64,000 bases of DNA from Methylophaga thalassica MP (lineage in GTDB: Bacteria; Pseudomonadota; Gammaproteobacteria; Nitrosococcales; Methylophagaceae): NCBI RefSeq assembly GCF_000214595.1, contig NZ_AFIG01000001.1, forward strand, positions 1,158,382-1,222,381. The letters are read 5' to 3'. The position numbers and the translations under genes are program-made. The first letter of the stretch is position 1, and each line of letters opens with the position of its first letter. This document shows positions 1 to 8,623 of this stretch, in pieces. Under the pieces are notes generated by a model that searched no databases, had not been told where the DNA came from, and was given only the letters and a program-made list of their open reading frames with translations.

Positions 1-2108
1 TTGACAGTGCACAATTTGTTCTGTGTGGTTTGAACGATTTATTAGCCAATCCGCAAATGCAAGTGGATATGCTGGCAGCCCAGTGGGATATGCTAATTGT
101 TGATGAAGCCCATCATCTGGAGTGGTCACCTGACCAGTCAAGCGAAGGTTATCAACTGATAGAAACGCTGGCTGCACAAATTCCTGCTTTATTGTTATTA
201 ACTGCGACGCCGGAGCAATTAGGCATCGAAAGCCATTTTGCGCGTCTGCGTTTATTAGACTCAGACAAGTTCTTTGATTTTGATGACTTCGTGAAGCAAG
301 AAGCCGCTTATCAACCTGTCAGCGAATTAATTGAACAGCTTGATGCGGCTGAAACCTGGGCACAATTATCAGCAGCACAACAGTCGCAGCTTAAGGACTA
401 CATTGATGAGCTGTTATTTGAACAATTAAGCTCAGAAGACCAGTTTACAGTCGCTAAAGTGGATGTGATTCAACAATTGCTCGACAGACACGGTACTGGT
501 CGGGTGTTGTATCGCAATACGCGTGATGTAGTGAAAGGTTTCCCCAATCGTATTCTTCATCAGTATGAATTGTCACTTCCGCAAGCGTTGGTCGGTGAAG
601 ATGTCAGCCATATTATTCTGCCAGAGCAGCATTTTACTGAGGCTGACTGGTTAAAAAATGATAGCCGTGTGAGCTGGCTGGTCGATTTCTTAAAAGCGCA
701 CCGTGATGACAAAATTTTGATTATCTGTGCTCAAGCCGACACAGCTCAGCAGCTTGAAAACTACCTGAATATTAATCAAGGCATCCGTTCAGCGGTATTC
801 CACGAAGGTTTAAGCCTGGTGAACCGTGACCGGGCGGCGGCCTATTTTGCTGATGACGAAGAAGGGGCACAATGCCTTGTTTGTTCTGAAATTGGCAGTG
901 AAGGGCGCAACTTCCAGTTCTCGCATCATCTGGTGTTATTTGATTTACCGGTAAATCCGGACTTGCTGGAGCAGCGGATCGGCCGTTTAGACCGTATCGG
1001 TCAGCATCATGATGTGCATATTCATGTGCCTTATTATGCGGGTACAGCTCAGTCTGTGTTATTGCATTGGTATCACGACGGTATGAATGCGTTTGAACAG
1101 GTTTTGGCGGCGGGGCAACGTATTGCCGGAGAAACCAAACAACAGTTGCAAGCCGCAATGGCAGAACCTGGAAACAACAAAGCATTAGACAGTTTAATAA
1201 AACAAACACAAAAAGTGACTGAGCAAACCCTGGCTGAATTACAGTCGGGTCGTCACCGTTTATTGGAACGCCATTCTTATAATGAATCCCATGCCGAATA
1301 TGTGGTCGGCGAAGTCGAGTCGCTGTCACGTTCACTTGAACTGGCGGGATTTATGGATGATGTGTTTGATGCCTTTGGTGTGGATCAGCAGCCGCATAGT
1401 ACCGACAGCATTATTATCGAGCCTGGCACTCACATGCAGACCCAGTTTCCAGAGCTGCCAGATGAAGGCTTAACGGCTACTTATCAGCGTCATAAAGCCT
1501 TAGGGCGTGAAGATATGACATTCCTGACCTGGGAACATCCTATGGTGCTGGGCGCCATTGATATGGTGTTAAATAGTGAGCTTGGTAATAGCGCTTTCTG
1601 CACACTGGCAACAGATGAGATGAAAGCTGGCAGCCTGTTACTTGAAGCGATATTTGTTATGCGAACCGTGTCTGAACGTGATTTACAGATTCAGCGTTTT
1701 ATTTCTGAAAGCCATATCAGACTGGTGGTTGATGAGCGTGGCAGACAATATCAAACCCTGTTTGAAGAGCAGGATTTTAATAAAATGGCTGGGCGTATTC
1801 CGCGCGCCACCGCACAAGAACTGATTCGTCATGCCCGAAGTCCCGTGGAAAACTTGCTGGAGCAAGCCAAAAAAGCGGTTGTTGATATGGAAAAAACGCT
1901 TAAACAAGAAGCGCTGGACAATATGAACAATGAATTGGAGCAAGAGTATCAACGGCTCAGCGCACTAGCGAAGGTCAATCCAAATATCCGACCACAAGAA
2001 CTGGATTACCTGAAACAACGTCAAGATAAGTTGAATAGCGGTATCCAATCGGCTTCATTATCACTGGATGCCATCAGGGTTGCTATAGTGACAGAACCGA
2101 ATAACTAA
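1..2108 (+). CDS. rapA: RNA polymerase-associated helicase RapA, 5' end outside window
   Basis: C-terminal two-thirds of the SWI2/SNF2-type ATPase that recycles stalled or post-termination RNA polymerase. The frame is open from base 3, so the gene runs in from outside the window and the TTG at base 30 is not its start. The DEAH box (DEAHHLEWS) follows within about 40 codons. The helicase C domain is clear, with AVFHEGLSLVNRDRAA, then CSEIGSEGRNFQ and motif VI (QRIGRLDRIGQ). The long RapA-specific C-terminal domain follows to the TAA stop. About 700 residues are visible of a family length near 950-970. The next gene starts 16 bp downstream, so the RND pair may be partly co-transcribed. Identity is firm from the RapA-specific spacing between helicase motifs and tail. 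Confidence 0.95.
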   Translation, partial: DSAQFVLCGLNDLLANPQMQVDMLAAQWDMLIVDEAHHLEWSPDQSSEGYQLIETLAAQIPALLLLTATPEQLGIESHFARLRLLDSDKFFDFDDFVKQEAAYQPVSELIEQLDAAETWAQLSAAQQSQLKDYIDELLFEQLSSEDQFTVAKVDVIQQLLDRHGTGRVLYRNTRDVVKGFPNRILHQYELSLPQALVGEDVSHIILPEQHFTEADWLKNDSRVSWLVDFLKAHRDDKILIICAQADTAQQLENYLNINQGIRSAVFHEGLSLVNRDRAAAYFADDEEGAQCLVCSEIGSEGRNFQFSHHLVLFDLPVNPDLLEQRIGRLDRIGQHHDVHIHVPYYAGTAQSVLLHWYHDGMNAFEQVLAAGQRIAGETKQQLQAAMAEPGNNKALDSLIKQTQKVTEQTLAELQSGRHRLLERHSYNESHAEYVVGEVESLSRSLELAGFMDDVFDAFGVDQQPHSTDSIIIEPGTHMQTQFPELPDEGLTATYQRHKALGREDMTFLTWEHPMVLGAIDMVLNSELGNSAFCTLATDEMKAGSLLLEAIFVMRTVSERDLQIQRFISESHIRLVVDERGRQYQTLFEEQDFNKMAGRIPRATAQELIRHARSPVENLLEQAKKAVVDMEKTLKQEALDNMNNELEQEYQRLSALAKVNPNIRPQELDYLKQRQDKLNSGIQSASLSLDAIRVAIVTEPNN

Positions 2109-2124
2109 AGAGACTGAAGCCAGG

Positions 2125-3363
2125 ATGGTCAAGCTGAAAAAATTTTTATTACCGGTATTAATCTTTGGCCTGACCATTCTGATTGTTGTGGTGCTTGTTG
2201 CGACGAAACCCAAAGCCACGCCAAAGGATGCACAGCAAAAAGCCTGGCTGGTGAATGCAGTTGCAGCGCAGATGACCACGGTGAGTCCACAAGTCACCGT
2301 ATATGGACGTATTGAAACGCCTCGTGATGCCACGCTAAAAGCGGCTGTTGAAGCCGATGTCGAGCAAGTTCTGGTGTTAGAAGGTGAAACCGTGACTCAG
2401 GGAGAGTTACTGCTGCAATTGGATAAAACAGATGTTGAACTAGTAAAACAGCAGCGTCAGGCCGATGTAGATGAAATTATCGCTTCAATTGCCAATGAAA
2501 ATGTCCGTTATCGACGTGACCTCGCATTATTAGAGAATCAAAAACAACTTGTTAACCTCGCCGATAAAGCGGTGCAACGCGCAAAAAAACTCGAACAAAA
2601 TAAATTAACCTCACAAGCGGCTTTGGATGAATCTTCGGCCGCTTATCAGCAACAAGAGCTGGCGCTAAAGCAGTTACAAAATGATATTGCTGAGCACCCT
2701 TCACGAATCGCCCAGCTAGAAGCATCAAAAAAACGGGCAGAAGCCTTGCTGAAGCAAAGTGAAGTCAATCTAGAACGAACAGATATCAGAGCACCGTTCC
2801 CGAGCCGGGTGGCGAAGTTAAATGTTGCCGTGGGTGATCGGGTCAGACCCGGTGATAGTCTGATTAATGTCTACGATCTTAATAATCTGGAAGTGCGGGC
2901 GCAGATCCCTGGACGATATAGCCAACAAATCCGACAAATGATGCAGCGCCATCAGCTTATTCAGGCGACGGCGATGATTGATGATGAACGCGTTAAACTT
3001 GAATTAAAACGGCTTTCAGGTGAAGTCAGGCTTGATAGTGGTGGTATCGACGGCTTGTTTCGCTTAGTGAATCACCCAAATAACTTACCGCTTGGTACCT
3101 TTGTTGAGCTGCAGTTACAGCTATCAGAACAGCACAACGTGATCGAGCTGCCATTCAGTGCTTTATATGGTTTGGACCGTGTCTATCTGATTGAAGACGG
3201 CCACTTAAAAGCCGTCACCATTGAACGCGTAGGGGAAGTTGTTGGCAAAGATAATCAACATCGTTTATTAATCCGAAGTGACGAGATTGCTAGCGGTGAT
3301 TTAATTGTCACTACTCAGCTTCCCAATGCCATCACCGGTTTAGCGGTTGAGACCAAGTTGTGA
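2125..3363 (+). CDS. RND efflux periplasmic adaptor (HlyD/MFP family)
   Basis: Membrane fusion protein of 412 residues that bridges an inner-membrane RND permease and an outer membrane channel. An N-terminal membrane anchor (about residues 7-27) is followed by the first half of a lipoyl domain (VLEGETVTQGELLLQLDK), an alpha-helical hairpin rich in Gln/Ala/Leu (about 110-215), then the second lipoyl half (RTDIRAPFPSRVAKLNVAVG) and beta-barrel domains. It overlaps the permease start by four bases (GTGA), so the two are translationally coupled. Substrate cannot be read from the sequence. No dedicated outer membrane gene directly follows that is certain to belong to it; the TolC-family gene at 6575 has its own promoter region. 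Confidence 0.92.
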   Translation: MVKLKKFLLPVLIFGLTILIVVVLVATKPKATPKDAQQKAWLVNAVAAQMTTVSPQVTVYGRIETPRDATLKAAVEADVEQVLVLEGETVTQGELLLQLDKTDVELVKQQRQADVDEIIASIANENVRYRRDLALLENQKQLVNLADKAVQRAKKLEQNKLTSQAALDESSAAYQQQELALKQLQNDIAEHPSRIAQLEASKKRAEALLKQSEVNLERTDIRAPFPSRVAKLNVAVGDRVRPGDSLINVYDLNNLEVRAQIPGRYSQQIRQMMQRHQLIQATAMIDDERVKLELKRLSGEVRLDSGGIDGLFRLVNHPNNLPLGTFVELQLQLSEQHNVIELPFSALYGLDRVYLIEDGHLKAVTIERVGEVVGKDNQHRLLIRSDEIASGDLIVTTQLPNAITGLAVETKL

Positions 3364-6300
3364 GTTTCACCTCCCATCGCGCAGATATCATTGGCATTTT
3401 TGCTCAACATAAGGTTGCAGCAAACCTGTTGATGCTGATGATGTTGATTGGTGGTTTTGTGTCATTGAGCAAACTCAATACCCAGTTTTTTCCAAACTTC
3501 GCCTTGGATGTGATTACTGTCAATGTGGTCTGGCGCGGTGCCAGTGCAGAAGATGTGGAAGACTCGTTAACCAGCCGTATTGAGCAAGAGCTTCGCACCA
3601 TCGATTATGTCGACAAAATGACCTCGACCTCATCTTATGGTTCGTCTTTAGTGACATTAGAGTTTGATGAAGGCACTGAGATGGGCCCGGCACTTGATCA
3701 GGTGAAAGATCATGTTGCCCGGCTCCGCAACCTGCCTAAAGATGCTGAAACACCCGAAATCAGCATTGCCACACACTATGACAATGTTGCCCGATTATTG
3801 GTCACTACCGACGGTCATTTAGACGAACTCCGTGGCTTAGTACATCAAATTGAACACGAACTGCTGGATGCCGGTATTTCACGAGTCACTATCACCGGAT
3901 TACCAGATGAAGAGATGGCGATTAAAGTCAGCACCTCGACACTGGAGTCTTTGGGTTTAAGTTTTGGTGATGTCAGTCAACGCGTCGCTGACCAGAGTCA
4001 GGATTTACCGGCAGGCGAGATTGGTAATGGTGAAACGACCCGGCAAATTCGTAGTCTTGACCAACGCAGGGATGCCGATGCCTTCGGCAATATCTCCTTA
4101 AAAAGTGATTATCAGGGACGTCGTTTATTGCTTGACGATGTGGCTGATGTGGAACGCCGCGCCATGCGTGATCAGGTGAAAGTCTTTTATCACGGACAAC
4201 CCGCCGTTGAAATTGCATTGCAACGAACAGAAAATGCTGATGCCCTTGAATCAGCGAGGATTATGGAAAACTGGCTGGAACAGGCTAAACCCAGCTTACC
4301 CAAAGGTGTAGATATCCGCGTTTATGATGCCAGTTGGTCACTGATACAGGAACGCATCAATTTGCTGCTCAGTAATGGTCTCAGTGGCTTATTACTGGTG
4401 TTGGCTATCCTTTTCTTATTCTTACACGGCAGAGTGGCTTTTTGGGTAGCCGTGGGTATTCCCGTTTCTTTTATGGCTGCATTGACCGTGCTGTATATAT
4501 TGGGCGGTAGCATTAATATGATCAGCCTGTTTGCCTTAATCATGGCGCTGGGGATAATTGTTGATGATGCGATTGTAGTGGGCGAAGATGCGTTATCACA
4601 CTATCAGAGTGGAGAACGCTCATTATTAGCCGCTGAGGGCGGGGCAAGGCGCATGCTGGCGCCAGTGATTTCTTCTTCTTTAACCACCATTGCAGCCTTT
4701 TTACCGCTGATGCTTATCAGTGGTGTGATCGGCAATATCTTATTCGATATCCCCTTTGTGGTGATTTGTGTAATCATTGCTTCACTTGTAGAAAGTTTTC
4801 TTATACTTCCCGGCCACTTACGCCATACTTTTCATACAATGCATCATCTTGATCCAGGTCGGTTAAGACGCTGGTTGGATGAAAAGTTTGAGCATTTTCG
4901 TGAGCAGTTTTTCAGACCCTTAGTGACCATGGCTGTGAAAAACAGTGCGGTAACCATCAGTCTCACACTGGCTTTATTGATCATTTCAATCAGCTTGCTG
5001 GCCAGTGGCCGAATCCTGTTTAACTTCTTCCCATCACCGGAAGGCACCACAATTACCGCGAATGCCCGATTTGTCGCTGGCACACCGAAGCAGGATGTTG
5101 AGCAGTTTTTGCAACATATCAATCTGGCACTGGATGAAGCTGAAGCGGATTATGAGCAAAACATTGTCAAAATGGCGGTTACACGGCTTGGCAGTGCTTC
5201 ATCAGCAAATTCAAATATTAGTAGCGGTCAAGCGGATGAGCGTTTCGGTTCTGTTCAGCTGGAAATGATATCGCCAGACCAACGCGATATCAGAAACAAA
5301 GATTTTATTAACAACTGGCGTGAACATATCAGCTTACCGCCAGGTATTGAAACATTTACCATCAGTGAAGCACGGGGTGGGCCGCCTGGCAGTGATATTG
5401 ATATTCGTCTCAGCGGCGCTTCAGCGCAGCAATTAAAAAAAGCCGCACATGAGGTGGCTGAACAATTAAAAAATTACACCGGTGTTAGTGCCATTGAAGA
5501 TGATATGCCTTATGGTCAGGAACAGCTGATTTATCGGATCAAAGGCCAGGGTGAAGTACTGGGGTTAACCGTTGAAAACGTAGGGCGTCAGTTACGGGCC
5601 GCGTTTGATGGGCAATTAGTTCAGATTTTTCAGGATGGCGATGATGAGGTTGAAGTACGTGTCATGTTACCTGACGCCGAGCGCAACACCTTGGCAACAT
5701 TAGAGAACTTTATGTTGCGTCTGCCCAATGGAGGCAGTGCGCCCTTATCCAGCGTGGTCGAGTTTGAGTCGCGTCGGGGTTTTGATGTGCTCAGGCATAC
5801 CGACAGTCAGTTAGCGATACATATTACCGCGACGGTTGATTCGGTGGTGAATAATAATAATGTCATTTTAGATGATATGAAAAAGGCTTTTTTACCTGAA
5901 ATATCATCTAAATACGGCGTGAAAGTTGGTTATGAAGGCCGAGCAGAAGAGCAGGCTGATACCATGTCAGATATGGCACAAGGTACATTGCTGGCCTTTA
6001 TTATGATTTATTTGGTGCTGGCCTGGGTGTTTTCATCCTATGGCTGGCCACTGGTGGTCATGGCAGCGATTCCATTTGGCTTGATTGGTGCCTTAATTGG
6101 ACATTGGTTACTCGGTATTGATCTGACCATTTTGTCTTTGTTTGGTATTTTTGGTTTATCAGGTATTGTTGTGAATGATTCCATCATTCTGGTGACGTTT
6201 TTCAAACAACTCACCGAGTCCGGAATGCCGACACAGCAAGCCATTATTGAAGCCTCAACACAACGTCTTCGCGCGGTGTTGTTGACCTCACTCACGACTA

Positions 6301-6494
6301 TCGCCGGACTCACGCCTTTATTATTTGAAACATCATTACAGGCACAGTTTTTAATCCCCATGGCGGTTTCCATGTCATTTGGACTGATGTTTTCAACGGT
6401 TTTAGTCTTATTGGTGATACCCGCCATGCTGGCCGTTTACGAACGAGTTGCTGATAAATTTCTGCCGAAACGAACAGAGTCAGTGACAATTTGA
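3360..6494 (+). CDS. RND efflux permease, HAE-1-like
   Basis: Proton-driven inner-membrane exporter of 1044 residues, close to the usual RND length. It begins at GTG inside the adaptor stop. The family layout is visible: TM1, a large periplasmic loop, a cluster of TM segments from about 335, a second periplasmic loop, and a final TM cluster from about 870. The proton-relay motif in TM4 is present (GIIVDDAIVVGED, with the Asp-Asp pair). The N-terminus lacks the AcrB-like FFIDRP and instead resembles the subfamily of VexD/MdtC-distant RND proteins often found with a lone adaptor. Likely substrates are organic compounds rather than metals, since the heavy-metal signature seen in the permease at 17400 is absent. 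This substrate statement is inference. Confidence 0.92.
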   Translation: MSFTSHRADIIGIFAQHKVAANLLMLMMLIGGFVSLSKLNTQFFPNFALDVITVNVVWRGASAEDVEDSLTSRIEQELRTIDYVDKMTSTSSYGSSLVTLEFDEGTEMGPALDQVKDHVARLRNLPKDAETPEISIATHYDNVARLLVTTDGHLDELRGLVHQIEHELLDAGISRVTITGLPDEEMAIKVSTSTLESLGLSFGDVSQRVADQSQDLPAGEIGNGETTRQIRSLDQRRDADAFGNISLKSDYQGRRLLLDDVADVERRAMRDQVKVFYHGQPAVEIALQRTENADALESARIMENWLEQAKPSLPKGVDIRVYDASWSLIQERINLLLSNGLSGLLLVLAILFLFLHGRVAFWVAVGIPVSFMAALTVLYILGGSINMISLFALIMALGIIVDDAIVVGEDALSHYQSGERSLLAAEGGARRMLAPVISSSLTTIAAFLPLMLISGVIGNILFDIPFVVICVIIASLVESFLILPGHLRHTFHTMHHLDPGRLRRWLDEKFEHFREQFFRPLVTMAVKNSAVTISLTLALLIISISLLASGRILFNFFPSPEGTTITANARFVAGTPKQDVEQFLQHINLALDEAEADYEQNIVKMAVTRLGSASSANSNISSGQADERFGSVQLEMISPDQRDIRNKDFINNWREHISLPPGIETFTISEARGGPPGSDIDIRLSGASAQQLKKAAHEVAEQLKNYTGVSAIEDDMPYGQEQLIYRIKGQGEVLGLTVENVGRQLRAAFDGQLVQIFQDGDDEVEVRVMLPDAERNTLATLENFMLRLPNGGSAPLSSVVEFESRRGFDVLRHTDSQLAIHITATVDSVVNNNNVILDDMKKAFLPEISSKYGVKVGYEGRAEEQADTMSDMAQGTLLAFIMIYLVLAWVFSSYGWPLVVMAAIPFGLIGALIGHWLLGIDLTILSLFGIFGLSGIVVNDSIILVTFFKQLTESGMPTQQAIIEASTQRLRAVLLTSLTTIAGLTPLLFETSLQAQFLIPMAVSMSFGLMFSTVLVLLVIPAMLAVYERVADKFLPKRTESVTI

Positions 6495-6500
6495 TACTGT

Positions 6501-6517
6501 GTTAAGTCTGATTTAAC
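6501..6517 (+). promoter_or_regulatory. PmrA/QseB-type box upstream of the TolC-family gene
   Basis: GTTAAG-TCTGA-TTTAAC: two TTAA half-sites 11 bp apart (start to start), the layout of PmrA/QseB-family response-regulator boxes. It lies about 58 bp upstream of the ATG at 6575. The following -10 is weak (CATGCT at 6528). Three other operons in the window share the spacing; see the boxes at 7849, 15989 and 59043. Confidence 0.5.
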
Positions 6518-6574
6518 AATCACTGTGCATGCTGTTGTAGTTTGGATAGATCAGCATTTATTTAAGGATTTTTC

Positions 6575-7834
6575 ATGCGACGTTATACCTCATATGTTAT
6601 AGCTGCCTTGATAGGCACATTGAGTCCTGTGGTGAGTTTTGCAGAAGATAGTGAGACGGTCAGTAGCAGCGTCCCTTATGCAGCTAACCTGGATTTAGCT
6701 TCACTAACGGATAAGGTATATCAGCGATTACCGGGGTTATTAGCTGAAGATAAATACCGCCAATTGCTGCAGGCGAATGATACATACAGTCAGGCCTTGT
6801 TTGCCGAGCCGGTGACCGGGAATCTGAGCCTGTTCAGTGATGAAGTGGGGACCGGACACGGTTTTCAAGAATGGGAAGGCGGTGTTGATTTACCGTTATG
6901 GTTGCCAGGACAAAAACAACAGCAACAGGCCTTGTCAGACAAAATAGCAGCCGAACTGCCTGCTTATCAGCAAGCATTGAAACTGGAAGCTTCAGGTGAA
7001 GTGAGACAACAAATCTGGCAGGTGAAACTGGCCGAAGCCCAACTTGAACAAGCCAAACTGACCTGGGAAAACGCAAAAAAATTACAAAATGATGTTGAGT
7101 CGCGGGTAAAAGCCGGGGATTTAGCCTCAACTGAACGTTTACTGGCGAGCAGTAACACGCTTGAAGCGCACAGCAAAATGGTGAATGCAGAGTCGCAGCT
7201 TCAACAGCGGCTGAAAATATATCAACTGATTACCGGTGAGAACGCCTTGCCGCAGCAGGTGGAAGAAGCCGTTAGCAACACCACTCAGGACTTACAGCAA
7301 CATCCGCAGTTGCAGTTACAGGATCAGTTGATAGCCAGACTACAGGCACAAATGGGGCTGGCACAATATGACGGCGCAGTAAATCCCAGCCTGTCTGTAG
7401 GCGTAAGACGAGAACGGGGAGATAGGGCGGAAGACTATACCAACAGTATGGGCATCGGATTCAGCATGGCGCTGGATGATAAGGCATACAGACAACCTGC
7501 CATCGCTCAGGCCTCAGCCGAATTAGCTGATGCTCAGGTTGCACGTCAATCATTATGGCGTCAGCTAAAAACACGACAAGTTGCCCTTCAGGAAGAATTA
7601 AACAGTAGTCGACAGCAGCTGGACTTGATCACGGAACAAAATAAAACCACCCAGCAGTATTACCAATTACAAAAACGTGCCTTTGATTTAGGTGAAATTA
7701 ATTTGATTGATTTATTGCGCAGTCAGGCGCTGGCGAATGATAATGAGAGCAGAAAGCGTCTGTTGGAAGTTCAAATAAAGCAACAGATTTCTGAATTAAA
7801 TCAATCATATGGGATGATTTTGTCTAATAGTTAA
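6575..7834 (+). CDS. TolC-family outer membrane efflux protein (CzcC/CusC-like)
   Basis: Outer membrane channel component of 419 residues. A Sec signal peptide is visible (residues 1-23, ending VVSFA). Two long alpha-helical repeats rich in Gln, Ala and Leu follow, typical of TolC/OEP domains, for example around residues 115-200 and 305-395. A consensus AAGG ribosome site precedes the ATG. It sits 80 bp after the RND permease but has its own upstream region with a regulator box of the same type as the heavy-metal RND operon at 16053-20755, which lacks an outer membrane gene. It may therefore serve that pump as a CzcC equivalent rather than the adjacent RND pair. The OEP family call is secure; the partner is inferred. 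Confidence 0.88.
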   Translation: MRRYTSYVIAALIGTLSPVVSFAEDSETVSSSVPYAANLDLASLTDKVYQRLPGLLAEDKYRQLLQANDTYSQALFAEPVTGNLSLFSDEVGTGHGFQEWEGGVDLPLWLPGQKQQQQALSDKIAAELPAYQQALKLEASGEVRQQIWQVKLAEAQLEQAKLTWENAKKLQNDVESRVKAGDLASTERLLASSNTLEAHSKMVNAESQLQQRLKIYQLITGENALPQQVEEAVSNTTQDLQQHPQLQLQDQLIARLQAQMGLAQYDGAVNPSLSVGVRRERGDRAEDYTNSMGIGFSMALDDKAYRQPAIAQASAELADAQVARQSLWRQLKTRQVALQEELNSSRQQLDLITEQNKTTQQYYQLQKRAFDLGEINLIDLLRSQALANDNESRKRLLEVQIKQQISELNQSYGMILSNS

Positions 7835-7845
7835 TAAAGCCCTCT

Positions 7846-7876
7846 AAGCTTAATTTTTCGTTAAGCTTTCTTTTTT
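7846..7876 (+). terminator. Hairpin with T-run after the TolC-family gene
   Basis: Stem AAGCTTAA (7846-7853), 7-nt loop, TTAAGCTT (7861-7868), then TCTTTTTT. It fits an intrinsic terminator for the gene ending at 7834. The same bases form the regulator box at 7849-7865, so the element may have two uses. Confidence 0.55.
7849..7865 (+). promoter_or_regulatory. PmrA/QseB-type box upstream of the ten-gene operon
   Basis: CTTAAT-TTTTC-GTTAAG, half-sites 11 bp apart, very near the classic PmrA box. A -10-like TTTAAT (7874-7879) follows after 8 bp, so the box overlaps the -35 position as expected for an OmpR-family activator. It lies about 48 bp upstream of the ATG at 7913. The operon encodes its own QseB-like regulator (12194), suggesting autoregulation. 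Confidence 0.6.
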
Positions 7877-7912
7877 AATCTAGCTTCCATACCACCTCCC
7901 AAGGGGAATTTT

Positions 7913-8623
7913 ATGGAAGCTAGATCGTTTGCACAGTCTGTCACTAAAAGTCGCTCTCAACGCGTCGTTGAGCGACAAATTATTCAGCCTGTTTTTCCAC
8001 TCACGCTGGCAAAAGCGAATGAGCCAGGACGAATGGACGCTGAACAATTTATTTATCAGCGCTTTGAAAAACAACATGGTGCAGAGATCAGCCATTTTCT
8101 GCCGTTTATCTTGTCTGCCAGGACAGGCGGTTTAGTTTCAGCAGCACTTGGTTTTCAGCCAGCCAGTTATTCATCACACCTTTTTCTTGAGTATTATCTT
8201 GAGAATGATATTCAAACGACGCTCAGTATTCTTACCCAAACAGTCGTTCAACGTGATGCGATTGTGGAAATAGGCAATCTGGCCTCCGGCCGACAACGTG
8301 CGACTCAAACACTATTTTTACTTCTTGCTGAGTTGTTCTATCAAGCCGGTTATGAATGGGTTGTGTTTACGGCTAATTCAGCCGTTTCACAGTGGTTGGC
8401 GAAATTAGATATTGAGACTATTGCCATTCGTGTTGCAGACCCGACCAGGTTGCCAGATAAAGGGGAAAGCTGGGGTAGTTATTACGATGATAAGCCAGTG
8501 GTAGTGGCCGGAAATATCCGACAAACCATGGCAAAACTGACTGACAATCCGCTTATGCTGTATTTGCGTCAAAGCTATCAGCATCAATTAGATGAATTTG
8601 TCGCGAGTTTCCGTCATGGCTGA
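7913..8623 (+). CDS. Thermostable hemolysin family protein (GNAT-like fold)
   Basis: Protein of 236 residues matching the T_hemolysin family, named after Vibrio delta-VPH. The family belongs to the acetyltransferase (GNAT) superfamily, so an acyl-transfer role is more plausible than pore formation. No signal peptide is visible. The conserved core runs from about residue 115 (IVEIGNLASGRQRATQ) through WVVFTANSAV, where acyl-CoA binding would be expected. An AAGGGG ribosome site sits 6 bp before the ATG. It is the first gene of a ten-gene operon and overlaps the AMP-ligase gene by 8 bp, which suggests that the ligase supplies its acyl donor (inference). The old name is kept because it is the family name. 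Confidence 0.8.
   Translation: MEARSFAQSVTKSRSQRVVERQIIQPVFPLTLAKANEPGRMDAEQFIYQRFEKQHGAEISHFLPFILSARTGGLVSAALGFQPASYSSHLFLEYYLENDIQTTLSILTQTVVQRDAIVEIGNLASGRQRATQTLFLLLAELFYQAGYEWVVFTANSAVSQWLAKLDIETIAIRVADPTRLPDKGESWGSYYDDKPVVVAGNIRQTMAKLTDNPLMLYLRQSYQHQLDEFVASFRHG

Noticed and set aside
772-1335. Long open frame on the minus strand within rapA
   Set aside because: Composition is atypical (Arg/His/Pro-rich), no ribosome site or promoter, and it lies fully antisense to a clearly conserved gene.
7913-8623. Pore-forming toxin reading of the thermostable hemolysin
   Set aside because: No signal peptide or pore-forming features; the family belongs to the GNAT superfamily and the operon context is enzymatic.
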